Assembly (NCBI GenBank): GCA_045806965.1
Contig: JBJMIG010000061.1
Coordinates: forward strand, 1-64,000
Length of the DNA: 64,000 bases
Reading direction: 5' to 3'
From: DASYTH01 sp045806965
GTDB lineage: Bacteria > Actinomycetota > Actinomycetes > Mycobacteriales > Pseudonocardiaceae
In this document: positions 46,386-55,009 of the stretch, one piece after another
How the letters are laid out: each line of letters opens with the position of its first letter
How positions within the stretch are numbered: the first letter of the stretch is position 1
Notes under the pieces: model-generated
The model's database searches: none
What the model saw: the letters and a program-made list of their open reading frames with translations, nothing else
Told to the model about the DNA's origin: nothing
Made by a program: the position numbers and the translations under genes

Positions 46386-46676
46386 ATGCCGGAGAAGCGA
46401 CGGCGGTTTGACCGGGAGTTCCGTGAGGGAGCGGTCCGGATCGTCCGCGAGACGAACAAGCCGATCGCCCAGGTCGCCGCTGACCTGGGGATCAATGCGG
46501 GCACCCTGGGGAACTGGGTGAATCAGGACAAGATCGACCGTGGCGAGGTCGAGCGGCTTAGCAGCGACGAACGCGCCGAACTGGCCCGGCTGCGGGCCGA
46601 GAACGCCGAGCTGCGGATGGAACGGGATGTCCTCAAGCGATCCGTGGTCCTGTGGGTGAAGGAGGCGACGCGGTGA
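46386..46676 (+). CDS. IS3-family transposase orfA
   Basis: A 96-residue helix-turn-helix protein: RFDREFREGAVRIVRETNKP followed by IAQVAADLGINAGTLGNWVN and a leucine-zipper tail (RLRAENAELRMERDVLKRSV). It binds the inverted repeats and provides the N-terminal half of the IS3 transposase. ATG 46386 is preferred; a GTG six bases upstream is in frame. Its stop overlaps the orfB start as GTGA. Confidence 0.9.
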   Translation: MPEKRRRFDREFREGAVRIVRETNKPIAQVAADLGINAGTLGNWVNQDKIDRGEVERLSSDERAELARLRAENAELRMERDVLKRSVVLWVKEATR

Positions 46677-47566
46677 GCCTGGCCGCGTTCATTGCCGACC
46701 AGAGGACCAGTCACCGCGTGCCGCACACGGTCGCGTGCCGGGCGTTGGGTGTGTCGCCGTCGTGGTTCTACAAGTGGCAGCACTGTTCTCGGGTGCCCTC
46801 GCCGGTGGTGCAGCGGCGCGCCGTGCTCGACACGGCGGTGGCTGAGGCGTTTGCGGCTGCGCACGGTCTGCACGGCTCGCCGCGGATTGTTATCGATTTA
46901 CGTGCTGCCGGGTGGGTGGTGAGCGAGAAGACGGTGGCGAAGTCGATGGCCCGGCAGGGGCTGGTCGCCCGACCGAAGAAGAGACGGAAGAATCTCACCC
47001 GACCGGACAAGCGGGCAGTCCCGTTCCCGGATCTGGTGACACGCGACTTCACCGCGCCGGCCCCGAACGTGAAATGGGTCGGCGATATGACCGAAATTCC
47101 TACCGACGAGGGCAAACTCTATCTGTCCACAGCGATCGACCTGTTCTCGCGTCGGCTGCTCGGCTACGCCACGAGCTGCCACCCGGACGCCGAACTCGCA
47201 GGCCAAACCATCAAGATGGCCGTCGCGGCACGCGGCGGGAAGGACCAGGTGGCCGGAGTGATCTTCCACTCCGACCGCGGCTCCACCTACACCGCCCACC
47301 ACTTCACCGGCCTCTGCGACAAGCTAGGCATTGTGCAGTCGATGGGTCGGACCGGGTCGTGTTTCGACAATGCCGCAGCCGAATCATTCTTCTCGACCCT
47401 GGAACACGAGGTGCTCTCTCGGCACCATTTCAATACCCGCAAAGAAGCGCGGGAAGCTATTGTCAAATGGGTCGTTGACTTCTACAATTGTCGACGTCGC
47501 CACAGTTCCTGTGGAATGCAGTCCCCGATCGACTACGAGACCACCGCGGCCGACCGAGCCGCATAG
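46673..47566 (+). CDS. IS3-family transposase orfB (DDE integrase core)
   Basis: A 297-residue rve-type integrase. An HTH_21-like N-terminus (YGSPRI-like GLHGSPRIVIDLRAAGW) precedes the DDE core: WVGDMTEI (Asp1), FHSDRGSTYTAHHF (Asp2) and NAAAESFFSTLEHEVL (Glu). GTG 46673 overlaps the orfA stop. In this subgroup translation may be coupled by the GTGA overlap rather than by a -1 frameshift. The gene appears intact. Confidence 0.92.
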   Translation: MSLAAFIADQRTSHRVPHTVACRALGVSPSWFYKWQHCSRVPSPVVQRRAVLDTAVAEAFAAAHGLHGSPRIVIDLRAAGWVVSEKTVAKSMARQGLVARPKKRRKNLTRPDKRAVPFPDLVTRDFTAPAPNVKWVGDMTEIPTDEGKLYLSTAIDLFSRRLLGYATSCHPDAELAGQTIKMAVAARGGKDQVAGVIFHSDRGSTYTAHHFTGLCDKLGIVQSMGRTGSCFDNAAAESFFSTLEHEVLSRHHFNTRKEAREAIVKWVVDFYNCRRRHSSCGMQSPIDYETTAADRAA

Positions 47567-47775
47567 AGGAGTCCTCCACGATCTGGGGGGAAGCTCAACG
47601 CAGCAATCTTGGGTCAACGCTACAGGAGACCAATGCGCCGCTGGTGCTGGTGGTCTTCGACGAGGCGCTGTGGTTTGAGTGAGCCGTTTTCATCCTGATC
47701 TGGATGTGTTGGCGGGTAAGGGTTCCCGTTGATCACGGATTGATGATCATCGGCGTGTCGCCGCGGGGATGTGGT

Positions 47776-47830
47776 GAAGCCCCTGGTAGCAGGACTTTCG
47801 ACCAAGATCGTTCTGCTGACCAGGGGCTTC
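47776..47830. repeat. Inverted repeat hairpin beside a transposase remnant
   Basis: gaagcccctggt and accaggggcttc (12 bp) pair across 31 bases, with a further agcag/ctgct pairing inside. It adjoins the start of an IS5-like transposase fragment and probably marks an old element end. Confidence 0.45.
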
Positions 47831-47832
47831 AA

Positions 47833-47955
47833 GTGTTGTTCTACTGTGCCGCGCTGCCGTTGTCACATTAGACCCTGACCTTTGTGTCCGGACTGATCCG
47901 CACGCACCGACGCGACATCGGCTCACCATGGCGGGCGCTTGACGCAGACGAGCAG
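47833..47955 (+). pseudogene. IS5-like (DDE_4) transposase N-terminal fragment
   Basis: From GTG 47833: VLFYCAALPLSH, a TAG stop, then TLTFVSGLIRTHRRDIGSPW and RALDADEQA. This is the usual start of a group of small actinomycete DDE transposases (LxYVAGLIRxHRRxIGSxWR). The rest is missing. Dead remnant. Confidence 0.55.
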
Positions 47956-48133
47956 GCGTCGCCTGACCGACATGTGGCCGAACCGGTGTCGCCCTGAACT
48001 GGCGTGTTTTGTCGACGGCTCCCATCGACAAACCCTGGGGCTGACTCATTCGGTTGCTCATCGTCGGCGCGTCCGGGTTGGTCGGTTATCGATGTGTCTG
48101 TCAGTAACGGGCCGTGCGATACGGTTCGGCTCG

Positions 48134-48350
48134 ATGGATGAGCTCTTGTACACCGTTGACGGTGCTGAAGCGGTCCGGGCTCAGCAGATCATCCTGGCGG
48201 AAGCCGGCCTGCGTGAACGCGTACATCTGCAGGAGTCGGTGTTGGCCCATCCGAGATGCTGGGCGGCTCACTGCTGGTGATCACCAGCGAGTGCGACCGG
48301 TGGACCTCGACCCGTGGCCGAGCACGATCCGTTCAAGGTCGAGATTAACT
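48134..48350 (+). pseudogene. N-terminal fragment of a nuclease-like (PD-(D/E)XK-associated) actinobacterial protein
   Basis: MDELLYTVDGAEAVRAQQII followed by LAEAGLRERVHLQESVLAHP, then after a frameshift GGSLLVITSECDRW. This matches the start of a common actinomycete family in which a later LDVLGLD...VVAELKRD block forms a PD-(D/E)XK core. That core is lost here. Identification relies on recalled family sequence. Confidence 0.45.
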
Positions 48351-48811
48351 GAGACCGCGATCCGGACGGCGGGCGTCATTCAAGAGTCGCGCCGCGTTCG
48401 CCATGTTGGACGCCGGCAACGAAGTTCTGAGCCGCCCGAGCACCCGATTGCGAAGCTTGTTCCGCTGCTTCGCAGGCAGGCGTGTGAACTCATCGAATGT
48501 CATGCCGAGGCTGTTCAGTGCCGACTCGATCGAGACCATCATGGTCGCGTCGTCGGTGGTGACAAGGAGTCCCACTTCGCGAGCCAGCAGCTTCAGCGGT
48601 GCGCCCGGATCGTGCAGGGCCATGCACAACAGGTGCGGAACGGTGCTTCGGTCAATATCGCCACGTCGGGCGAGTTCGAGCGCGTCCTTGATCGTGCGCG
48701 GGGTAAGGGCCAGGTCCGTGGCCGACATCCCGGCTGTGTCGGCCACGCCGCGGATGCAGGTGAGGTAGGTGTCCGCGGCCTGGTTGAGGGATATGTCGTC
48801 GTCGACGAGGT
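48345..48811 (-). CDS. Hypothetical helical protein, 5' end next to IS5
   Basis: The frame includes SLNQAADTYLTCIRGVADTA, MSATDLALTPRTIKDALELA and RRGDIDRSTVPHLLCMALHD, with normal codon use and a natural stop at 48345. GTG 48746 would give a 133-residue product; the frame stays open up to the IS5 element, so the true start may lie beyond the insertion, even inside the trpB2 end. I recognise no family. Confidence 0.5.
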
Positions 48812-48830
48812 CTAGGCGGTGTCCTGTAAT

Positions 48831-49322
48831 TCATCGGAGCCAGAGGATGATGGCGGCGATGGTGAGTTCGGCCTGGTAGTAGGCGGCGCGTTTGGCGTAG
48901 CGGGTGGCCAGGCTGCGGAATTGTTTGAGCCGGTTGAAGCAGCGTTCGACGACGTTGCGTTGCTTGTAGAGGTCGGCGTCGAAGGCGGGTGGTCGCCCGC
49001 CGCGGGAGCCTTGGGCGGTGCGGCGGGCGATCTGGTCGGTCCGTTCCGGACTGACGAACTGGATCCGGCGGGCGCGCATGGCCTGACGGGTGCTGGGGTG
49101 GGAGTAGGCCTTGTCGGCGATCACCGCGTCTGGCCGGCAGCGGGGTCGACCGGGTCCGTCACGACCCACCCGGATGCTGTCGAGCAGGGGCAGCAGCTGC
49201 GGGTTGTCCCCGGCCTGGCCGGGGGTGATCAGGATCTGCATGGGCAGGCCGCGCCCGTCGACCGCGAGGTGGATTTTGGTGCTCAGCCCGCCCCGGGACC
49301 GACCGAGTCCTTCCCCGGCCAC
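48831..49322 (-). CDS. IS5-family transposase orfB (frameshift product C-half)
   Basis: Carries the DDE catalytic half: SRGGLSTKIHLAVDGRGLPM, DAVIADKAYSHPSTRQAMRA (second Asp) and the terminal NVVERCFNRLKQFRSLATRY (Glu). It is expressed after a -1 shift at the A5G5 run at 49351-49360, giving RKKGGCSPPIEALAVAGEGL as the junction. Intact. Confidence 0.88.
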   Translation of the reverse strand: MAGEGLGRSRGGLSTKIHLAVDGRGLPMQILITPGQAGDNPQLLPLLDSIRVGRDGPGRPRCRPDAVIADKAYSHPSTRQAMRARRIQFVSPERTDQIARRTAQGSRGGRPPAFDADLYKQRNVVERCFNRLKQFRSLATRYAKRAAYYQAELTIAAIILWLR

Positions 49323-49696
49323 CGCGAGCGCTTCGATGGGTGGGCTGCAGCCCCCTTTTTCCGAGCTCCCGCGGCGTGTTGATGGGCCCGGACCACACTG
49401 GAGTCCACGCTAATGATCCACTCCACCTCGCCGACCGAATCGTCTTTGACGATCACCTCGGCCAGGATCCGATCCCAGGTCCCGTCCTTGGTCCACAGCC
49501 GTAACCGCTCATGTGCGGTCTTCCACGGCCCGTAGCGTTCCGGCAGGTCTCGCCATGGCACACCGGTCCGCAGCTTCCACAAAATCGCGTTGATCACCTG
49601 ACGGTGATCGCGCCACCGCCGACCCCGACCCGACACCGGCAGCAACGGCTCAATCCGGGCCCACGCCCGATCAGTCAACTCACCCCGACCCACCAT
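49283..49696 (-). CDS. IS5-family transposase orfA
   Basis: A 137-residue N-terminal half: LTDRAWARIEPLLPVSGRGR, DHRQVINAILWKLRTGVPWR and DLPERYGPWKTAHERLRLW, with the first catalytic Asp in WIISVDSSVVRAHQHAAG. Translation continues into orfB by -1 frameshifting at AAAAAGGGGG. This organisation is known for IS427-group elements. Confidence 0.9.
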   Translation of the reverse strand: MVGRGELTDRAWARIEPLLPVSGRGRRWRDHRQVINAILWKLRTGVPWRDLPERYGPWKTAHERLRLWTKDGTWDRILAEVIVKDDSVGEVEWIISVDSSVVRAHQHAAGARKKGAAAHPSKRSRWPGKDSVGPGAG

Positions 49697-49745
49697 GGCC
49701 CAAGATCCAACCGGATCCGCAGCTAGATCATTTGCAGGACACGCC

Positions 49746-51107
49746 CTAGCCGGTCACCGGGATGCCCTTCAGCGCCTGCTCCAACTCGGTGTCGGAGAGC
49801 TCCCGGTCGACCATCTCGCCGGCCAGATAGCTGGCGTACGCCGGCAGGTCCAGGTGCGCGTGCCCGCACAGCGCGGTCAGGATCACCTTTTCCTCGCCGG
49901 TCTCCTTGCAGCGCAACGCCTCGCGGATGCATTCGGCGAGCGCGTGGGTCGGCTCGGGCGCCGGCAGGATACCCTCGGCCCTGGCGAACCGGACGCCCGC
50001 GGCGAAGCACTCGTTCTGCGCGATGGCCACCGCGTCGACCAGCCCAAGCGCCACGATGTGCGAGAGCAGCGGCGACATTCCGTGATAGCGCAGTCCACCG
50101 GCGTGGATCGGGTCCGGAATGAACGTGTGGCCGAGCGTGTGCATCTTGAGCAGCGGGGTGAGACCGGCGGTGTCGCCGAAGTCGTAGGTGTAGACGCCGC
50201 GCGTGATCGACGGGCAGGCCGCCGGCTCGACCGCGCGAATCTCCGGCGCGATCCGCCCGGCCAGCTTCTCCCGCAGGAACGGGAAGACCAGGCCGCCGAA
50301 GTTGGACCCGCCGCCGGTGCAGCCGACGATCACGTCCGGGCGGTCGCCGGCCAATTCGAACTGCTTGAGCGCCTCCTCGCCAATGATCGTCTGGTGCAGC
50401 AGCACGTGGTTGAGCACACTCCCGAGCGCGTACCGGGCGTTCGGGTCGACGGCGGCCATCTCCACCGCCTCGCTGATCGCGATGCCGAGGCTGCCGGTGG
50501 AGTCCGGGTGCTCGGCCAGCACGGCCCGGCCGGAGTTGGTCAGGTCGGACGGGCTCGGGTGCACGGTGGCGCCGTAGGTCTCCATCATGATCTTGCGGTA
50601 CGGCTTCTGGTCGTAGGACGCACGCACCTGCCAGACCTCGCACTGCACCCCGAACTGCGCGCAGGCGAAGGCGATCGCACTACCCCACTGGCCGGCACCG
50701 GTCTCCGTGGTGAGCTTGGTGACACCCTCCGCGGCGTTGTAGAACGCCTGGGGCACCGCGGTGTTCGGCTTGTGCGAGCCGACCGGACTGACCCCCTCGT
50801 ACTTGTAGTAGATCCGCGCCGGAGTGCCGAGCGCGCGTTCCAGCCGGCGCGCCCGAAACAGCGGGGATGGCCGCCACAACCGGTAGACGTCGAGCACCTC
50901 GCCGGGGATGTCCACATAGCGCTCGCCGGTGACCTCCTGCATGATCAGCGCCTGCGGGAACAGCGGCGCCAGGTCGTCCGGCCCGACCGGGGCCCCGGTT
51001 GCGGGGTGCAGCGGCGGGGGCGGCGGCGCCGGCAGGTCGGGGACGATGTTGTACCAGGTGGTCGGCATGTCCGACTCGTCGAGGATGAACTTCGTTCGGT
51101 CAGTCAT
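49746..51107 (-). CDS. trpB2: TrpB2-type tryptophan synthase beta-like PLP enzyme
   Basis: A 453-residue fold-type II PLP enzyme. The PLP lysine is in GVSPVGSHKPNTA (K113), the phosphate-binding loop is GCTGGGSNFGG, and AGQWGSA and EPAACPSITRGVYTYD are family blocks. The length and the N-terminal extension before the lysine mark the TrpB2 subgroup rather than standard TrpB, and no trpA is adjacent. TrpB2 makes tryptophan from serine and free indole. The start overlaps the DUF1015 stop by eight bases (ATGACTGA). IS5 inserted exactly at its stop codon. Confidence 0.9.
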   Translation of the reverse strand: MTDRTKFILDESDMPTTWYNIVPDLPAPPPPPLHPATGAPVGPDDLAPLFPQALIMQEVTGERYVDIPGEVLDVYRLWRPSPLFRARRLERALGTPARIYYKYEGVSPVGSHKPNTAVPQAFYNAAEGVTKLTTETGAGQWGSAIAFACAQFGVQCEVWQVRASYDQKPYRKIMMETYGATVHPSPSDLTNSGRAVLAEHPDSTGSLGIAISEAVEMAAVDPNARYALGSVLNHVLLHQTIIGEEALKQFELAGDRPDVIVGCTGGGSNFGGLVFPFLREKLAGRIAPEIRAVEPAACPSITRGVYTYDFGDTAGLTPLLKMHTLGHTFIPDPIHAGGLRYHGMSPLLSHIVALGLVDAVAIAQNECFAAGVRFARAEGILPAPEPTHALAECIREALRCKETGEEKVILTALCGHAHLDLPAYASYLAGEMVDRELSDTELEQALKGIPVTG

Positions 51108-52302
51108 CCGCCGACAGTAGACCCGACCTCGGCAGTTCGGCGAGCAACAAACCGCTGCGTGGTTTCGGGGTGAAGAAGGTGCTCTTGCGCGGCATGCGCC
51201 GACCTCCGGCGTGCACCGCAAGCACGTCGGCGAGCGGCACCGGAGCGAGCAGCAACAACGCGTCCGCACCGGCCGGCGGACGCCGCCCGTCGGGCAGCGG
51301 ACGCACCAGGGGGCTCTCCGGATCGAGGCCAAGTGCCTTGGCCAGCAACAGGTTCTCCAGCACACCGTGGTCGATCCTCGGTAACGGCTCCGCGGCGTCC
51401 GGCGGCGGCAGCTCCACCCACATCGCGCGGTCCGGGCAGCGCACCAGCACCCGGCCGGGCGCCGGCCGGGCGTCGGATTCGGCCGGGCGCACGGTCAGCC
51501 CGACCCGGCGCCAGGCGTTGGCGAGCGCCGCACCGTCAAGCCCGGTCCCGGTGAGCACCCGGTGGAACGCACCGATCCGCAGGCCCGGGCCGGCGGTGAT
51601 CAGCGCGAGCATGCCGTCCAACCCGGCCGCCGCCGCGGCCGCCACCCGGTGGTTGCCGTCCGCCACCAGCAGCGGACCAGCCTCGGCGGCGGCCAGCAGG
51701 GCGGACTGGCTGGCGCCGGGCCCGACCAGCCACAACTGATGGCGCCGACCCGAGGAGTCCACAGTGGACACCGCGGGCGGCCCCGCGCCGTCGATCACCG
51801 AGCGCACCGCTCCGGTCAGCAGATCGACGTCGCTGACCGGCACCAGCAGCGCGGCACTGGTCAGGTAGCCCAGCCCGGCGAGCACCTCGGCCCGTTCGGC
51901 CACCACGTCCGGGTAGACCTCCTCGGTGTGCCGCACCCGGTGGTAGTGCTCGAGCCCGGCCGCTCCCGGGTCCACCAGACAGAGCAACCCGGTAGCGGCG
52001 CCGTCCGGCCCGTCCACGGTGTACGGCGCGACCACGTCCGTGATCCGGCGGTAGGCCCGGCGCAGCAGTACGGACAGGACGGACCGGGCGATCGGCAGCG
52101 CATCCGGCAGGCGCAGCCCCTCGGTCAGCGCGTTCGGCGTGCGATGCGGGTGCTGCACGGCGAGCAGGGTGCCTCGGGCCGCGCCCGGCTCGGCGAGCGC
52201 CGCGACCACCCGGTCGGGTTCGGCGAACTCGTCCACGTCCGGTCCGGGCACCTCGTCGCGGACCACCCAACCGTGCCGAACCGGCCGAACCCAGCCGGTC
52301 AC
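51100..52302 (-). CDS. DUF1015-family protein
   Basis: A 400-residue protein from GTG 52302, which overlaps the rluB stop as GTGA. Family blocks include VQHPHRTPNALTEGLRLPDA, YHRVRHTEEVYPDVVAERAE and GPLLVADGNHRVAAAAAAG. DUF1015 proteins are widespread in bacteria, linked to serine or phospho-serine metabolism in some cases, and sometimes annotated as kinases; function here is unproven. Placement next to trpB2, an enzyme that uses serine, is notable. Confidence 0.82.
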   Translation of the reverse strand: MTGWVRPVRHGWVVRDEVPGPDVDEFAEPDRVVAALAEPGAARGTLLAVQHPHRTPNALTEGLRLPDALPIARSVLSVLLRRAYRRITDVVAPYTVDGPDGAATGLLCLVDPGAAGLEHYHRVRHTEEVYPDVVAERAEVLAGLGYLTSAALLVPVSDVDLLTGAVRSVIDGAGPPAVSTVDSSGRRHQLWLVGPGASQSALLAAAEAGPLLVADGNHRVAAAAAAGLDGMLALITAGPGLRIGAFHRVLTGTGLDGAALANAWRRVGLTVRPAESDARPAPGRVLVRCPDRAMWVELPPPDAAEPLPRIDHGVLENLLLAKALGLDPESPLVRPLPDGRRPPAGADALLLLAPVPLADVLAVHAGGRRMPRKSTFFTPKPRSGLLLAELPRSGLLSADD

Positions 52303-53045
52303 AAGCCGACCGCGGCGTAGAGCGAGCCGACCTCGGCGCGACTCAGCGAGCGCAGGCTGCCGGAACGCTGGTCGCCGAGGTGCACGTCGCCGACTCGGGT
52401 GCGCACCAGCTTGTGCACCGGGTGGCCGACCTCGGCGAGCAGCCGGCGCACGATGTGCTTGCGCCCCTCGTGCAGCACCACCTCGACCAGCGTGCGCCCT
52501 GGCATGCTGTCCACCACCCGGAACGAGTCGGCGGTGGCCTTGCCGTCCTCCAGTTCGACGCCGTCGCGCAGCCGCCGGCCGAGGCCGCGCGGCACCACGC
52601 CGTTCACTTCCGCCAGGTAGGTCTTGAGCACCAGGTAGGACGGGTGCATCAGGCGGTGCGCCAGGTCCCCGTCGTTGGTCAGCAGCAGCAGTCCCTCGGT
52701 GTCCGCGTCCAGCCGGCCGACGTGGAACAGCCGCTCCGAACGGCCGCGTAAGTAGTCGCCGACGCACGGCCGGCCGCGCTCGTCCGACATCGTGGTGTGC
52801 ACCCCGCGCGGCTTGTTCATGGCCAGGTAGACCAGGTCGTCGCGGACGTTGACGCGGACGCCGTCCACATGGATCACCGCCGTCGCCGGATCCACCCGCC
52901 GGCCGAACTCGGTGACCACCTGGCCGTCCACGCTCACCCGGCCCTCGGCGATCAACTCCTCGGCCACGCGGCGGGAACCGACGCCGGCCTTGGCCAGCAC
53001 CTTCTGCAGCCGGATCCCGTCCGGGTCCGGTGCCAGCTCAGACAT
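52299..53045 (-). CDS. rluB: Pseudouridine synthase, RluB/RsuA family
   Basis: A 248-residue enzyme. The N-terminal S4 RNA-binding domain (IRLQKVLAKAGVGSRRVAEE) precedes the RsuA-like catalytic domain with the active Asp in FHVGRLDADTEGLLLLTNDG and HPSYLVLKTYLAEV. It isomerises a uridine in 23S rRNA helix 89. ATG 53045 overlaps the scpB stop by eight bases. The order parA-scpA-scpB-rluB is the standard one in actinobacteria. Confidence 0.93.
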   Translation of the reverse strand: MSELAPDPDGIRLQKVLAKAGVGSRRVAEELIAEGRVSVDGQVVTEFGRRVDPATAVIHVDGVRVNVRDDLVYLAMNKPRGVHTTMSDERGRPCVGDYLRGRSERLFHVGRLDADTEGLLLLTNDGDLAHRLMHPSYLVLKTYLAEVNGVVPRGLGRRLRDGVELEDGKATADSFRVVDSMPGRTLVEVVLHEGRKHIVRRLLAEVGHPVHKLVRTRVGDVHLGDQRSGSLRSLSRAEVGSLYAAVGL

Positions 53046-53793
53046 CGTCGATCGAGTCCACTTCCGGCAACAGCGGCGCGATCGGCGGCAAGTCGTCCAC
53101 GGACGACAGTCCGATGCGCTCGAGGAACAGTTCGGTCGTGCGGTACAGGATGCCACCGGTGTCGCTGTCCGTGCCGGTCTCCTCGATCAACCCGCGGGCG
53201 AGCAGGGTGCGGATCACGCCGTCCACGTTCACCCCGCGCACCGCGGCCACGCGCGCGCGGGTGGCCGGCTGCCGGTAGGCGATCACCGCGAGCGTCTCGA
53301 GTGCGGCCCTGGTCAGCCGGGAGCGCTGGCCGTCGAGCAGCAGCCTCTCCACGAACGGGGCGAACCGGTCGCGGGTGTAGAACCGCCAGCCGCCGCCGAC
53401 CTGGCGCAGGTCGATGCCGCGGCCGGCCTCGGTGTAGCTGGCGGACATCCGGTGCAGCGCCTCGACCACCCGGGCGAACGGCGCGCCCACCGCGGTGGCC
53501 AGCAGCTCTTCCTCCGCGGGCGAGTCCACCACCAGCAACAACGACTCCAGCGCGGCCTCGAGGTCGACGTCGGAGCTGAGGTCGGGCAGGTCCGAGTCGG
53601 CCATCGCGACCTCGGCGAACTGGTCCGGCTCGGCCTCGACGAGTTCATCCTCGGGCGGCGCCTGCTCGGCGGCGGTCTCCTCGACCGGCGGGGCCGGCTC
53701 CTCGACGGGCCAGGCCAGTTCGCGCTCCGCCGGCTCCCCGGGCGGCGCCGGTTCGGCCGGCGTGCGCCACTCGGTCTCCTCGTGCGGGCTCAC
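53038..53793 (-). CDS. scpB: Segregation and condensation protein ScpB
   Basis: A 251-residue protein starting at GTG 53793, which overlaps the scpA stop as GTGA. An acidic, proline-rich N-terminus (to about residue 65) precedes the paired winged helices: LEAALESLLLVVDSPAEEEL and RLTRAALETLAVIAYRQPAT followed by VRGVNVDGVIRTLLARGLIE. ScpB dimers bind ScpA and SMC in the bacterial condensin complex. The long acidic tail is common in actinobacteria. Confidence 0.95.
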   Translation of the reverse strand: MSPHEETEWRTPAEPAPPGEPAERELAWPVEEPAPPVEETAAEQAPPEDELVEAEPDQFAEVAMADSDLPDLSSDVDLEAALESLLLVVDSPAEEELLATAVGAPFARVVEALHRMSASYTEAGRGIDLRQVGGGWRFYTRDRFAPFVERLLLDGQRSRLTRAALETLAVIAYRQPATRARVAAVRGVNVDGVIRTLLARGLIEETGTDSDTGGILYRTTELFLERIGLSSVDDLPPIAPLLPEVDSIDDV

Positions 53794-54644
53794 CCGTACT
53801 CCTCCTCGCCGCCGCCGGCCCTGGCGGCCTCGGCCTGAGCCGCAGCGGCGGCCTCCGCCACGGTTCCGCCGGTCCATCGCACGTGCAACTCGCCGAGCGC
53901 GTCGACCTGCTCGAACCGCACCACGGCCTCTTTGTACAGGTCGAGCAGCGCGAGAAAGCGGGCCACCACCTCGACCGTGTGCTGGCAGTCGGCCACCAGC
54001 TCACCGAACGTCGCGGCCCCGCGCTCGGCCAGCCGAACTCGCAGCAGCGCGGCCTGCTCACGCACCGAAACCTTGGCCGCGTGCAGGTGCTCGATCGAGA
54101 TCGTCGGCGGCGGCTTCGGCCGAAACACCGCGGCGGCGATCTCGGCGAACCGGTTCGCGTCCACGCCGAGCATGACCTCGGGCAGCAGCGCGGCGAACCG
54201 GTCCTCGAGCGCCACCGAGCGCGGATAGCGGCGCAGCGCCCCGGCCTCCAACTCGGCGAACAGCGCGGCCACCTGCTTGTACGCCCGGTACTGCAAGAGC
54301 CGGGCGAAGAGCAGGTCCCTGGCCTCGAGCAGGGCCAGGTCCTCCTCGTCCTCGACGTCCGCCGACGGCAGCAGCCGAGCCGCCTTCAGGTCGAGCAGCG
54401 TGGCCGCGATCACCAGGAACTCGGTGGTCTCGTCCAGGTTCCAGTCGTCACCGAGCGAGCGGATGTGTGCGATGAAGTCGTCGGTCACCCGGTGCAACGC
54501 CACCTCGGTCACGTCCAACTGGTGCTGCGAGATCAACTGAAGCAGCAGGTCGAACGGGCCCTCGAAGTTGGCGAGCCGGACGGTGAACCGGCTGCCTTGC
54601 GAGGGCGGTGCGACGTCGTTGGGCGAGGGAGCCACAACGGTCAC
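53790..54644 (-). CDS. scpA: Segregation and condensation protein ScpA
   Basis: A 284-residue kleisin. The N-terminal SMC-binding part FTVRLANFEGPFDLLLQLIS and HQLDVTEVALHRVTDDFIAH is characteristic; the C-terminal winged helix binds the SMC head. It starts at GTG 54644, sharing one base with the upstream stop, and overlaps scpB. It bridges SMC heads in chromosome condensation. Confidence 0.96.
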   Translation of the reverse strand: MTVVAPSPNDVAPPSQGSRFTVRLANFEGPFDLLLQLISQHQLDVTEVALHRVTDDFIAHIRSLGDDWNLDETTEFLVIAATLLDLKAARLLPSADVEDEEDLALLEARDLLFARLLQYRAYKQVAALFAELEAGALRRYPRSVALEDRFAALLPEVMLGVDANRFAEIAAAVFRPKPPPTISIEHLHAAKVSVREQAALLRVRLAERGAATFGELVADCQHTVEVVARFLALLDLYKEAVVRFEQVDALGELHVRWTGGTVAEAAAAAQAEAARAGGGEEEYG

Positions 54645-55009
54645 TATGAAGCATCCCGCCGCAGCCGCCGCACCAGCATGGAGTCCGCGCCGTTCTCCTC
54701 GAGGTCGGCGAGCATGATCGCGATCGCCTCACGGACCACCCGGCCGCGGTCCACCGCCACCCCGTGGGTCGCGCGCAGCGCCAGCCGGGAGTGCTCCAGC
54801 GCCAGCAGTTCCTCGTCCGAGACGTACACCGTGATCTTCGAGGTGTGCTTCTGCCGCGGCGATCCGAGCCGGGACGCCGGCTGCCCGGACCGGTGCGGGC
54901 GCGGCGGCCGGTCGTCCGCGAACCAGCCGTCGTTCGCGGCCTCGCCGGGCGGCGAGCTGGTCGAGCGGAACAGCTCGGCGGCGCCCGGCAGCGAGGTACG
55001 TCGGGTCAC
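54644..55009 (-). CDS. Small putative DNA-binding protein between parA and scpA
   Basis: A 121-residue protein starting at GTG 55009, overlapping the parA stop as GTGA, and ending one base into scpA. The N-terminal half is disordered and Pro/Arg-rich. The C-terminal half KITVYVSDEELLALEHSRLA followed by RGRVVREAIAIMLADLEENG resembles a ribbon-helix-helix (beta strand ITVYVSDEEL then two helices). A partner of ParA, like ParG or a small centromere-binding protein, is an inference. It is conserved in position in related genomes as far as I recall. Confidence 0.6.
   Translation of the reverse strand: MTRRTSLPGAAELFRSTSSPPGEAANDGWFADDRPPRPHRSGQPASRLGSPRQKHTSKITVYVSDEELLALEHSRLALRATHGVAVDRGRVVREAIAIMLADLEENGADSMLVRRLRRDAS

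Larger units (their letters stand above)
46337..47600 (+). mobile_element. IS3-family insertion sequence (about 1.26 kb)
   Basis: Imperfect inverted repeats bound it: cttccccccagaccgtggagg at the left (46344-46364) and the complement of cctccacgatctggggggaag at the right (47573-47593), both extending outward as tga(c/g). It carries overlapping orfA and orfB. I see no clear 3-base target duplication, so flanks may have been rearranged. Confidence 0.88.
48816..49745 (-). mobile_element. IS5-family (IS427-like) insertion sequence, 930 bp
   Basis: Short inverted repeats (gtgtcctg at both outer ends) and a CTAG duplication (48812-48815 and 49746-49749) bound it. Two overlapping transposase frames are joined by a slippery run. 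It lies immediately 3' of the trpB2-like gene, whose TAG stop is part of the target duplication. Confidence 0.82.

Noticed and set aside
49695..51173. 492-codon plus-strand frame
   Set aside because: Antisense shadow of trpB2, produced by high GC; no domain and no ribosome site.
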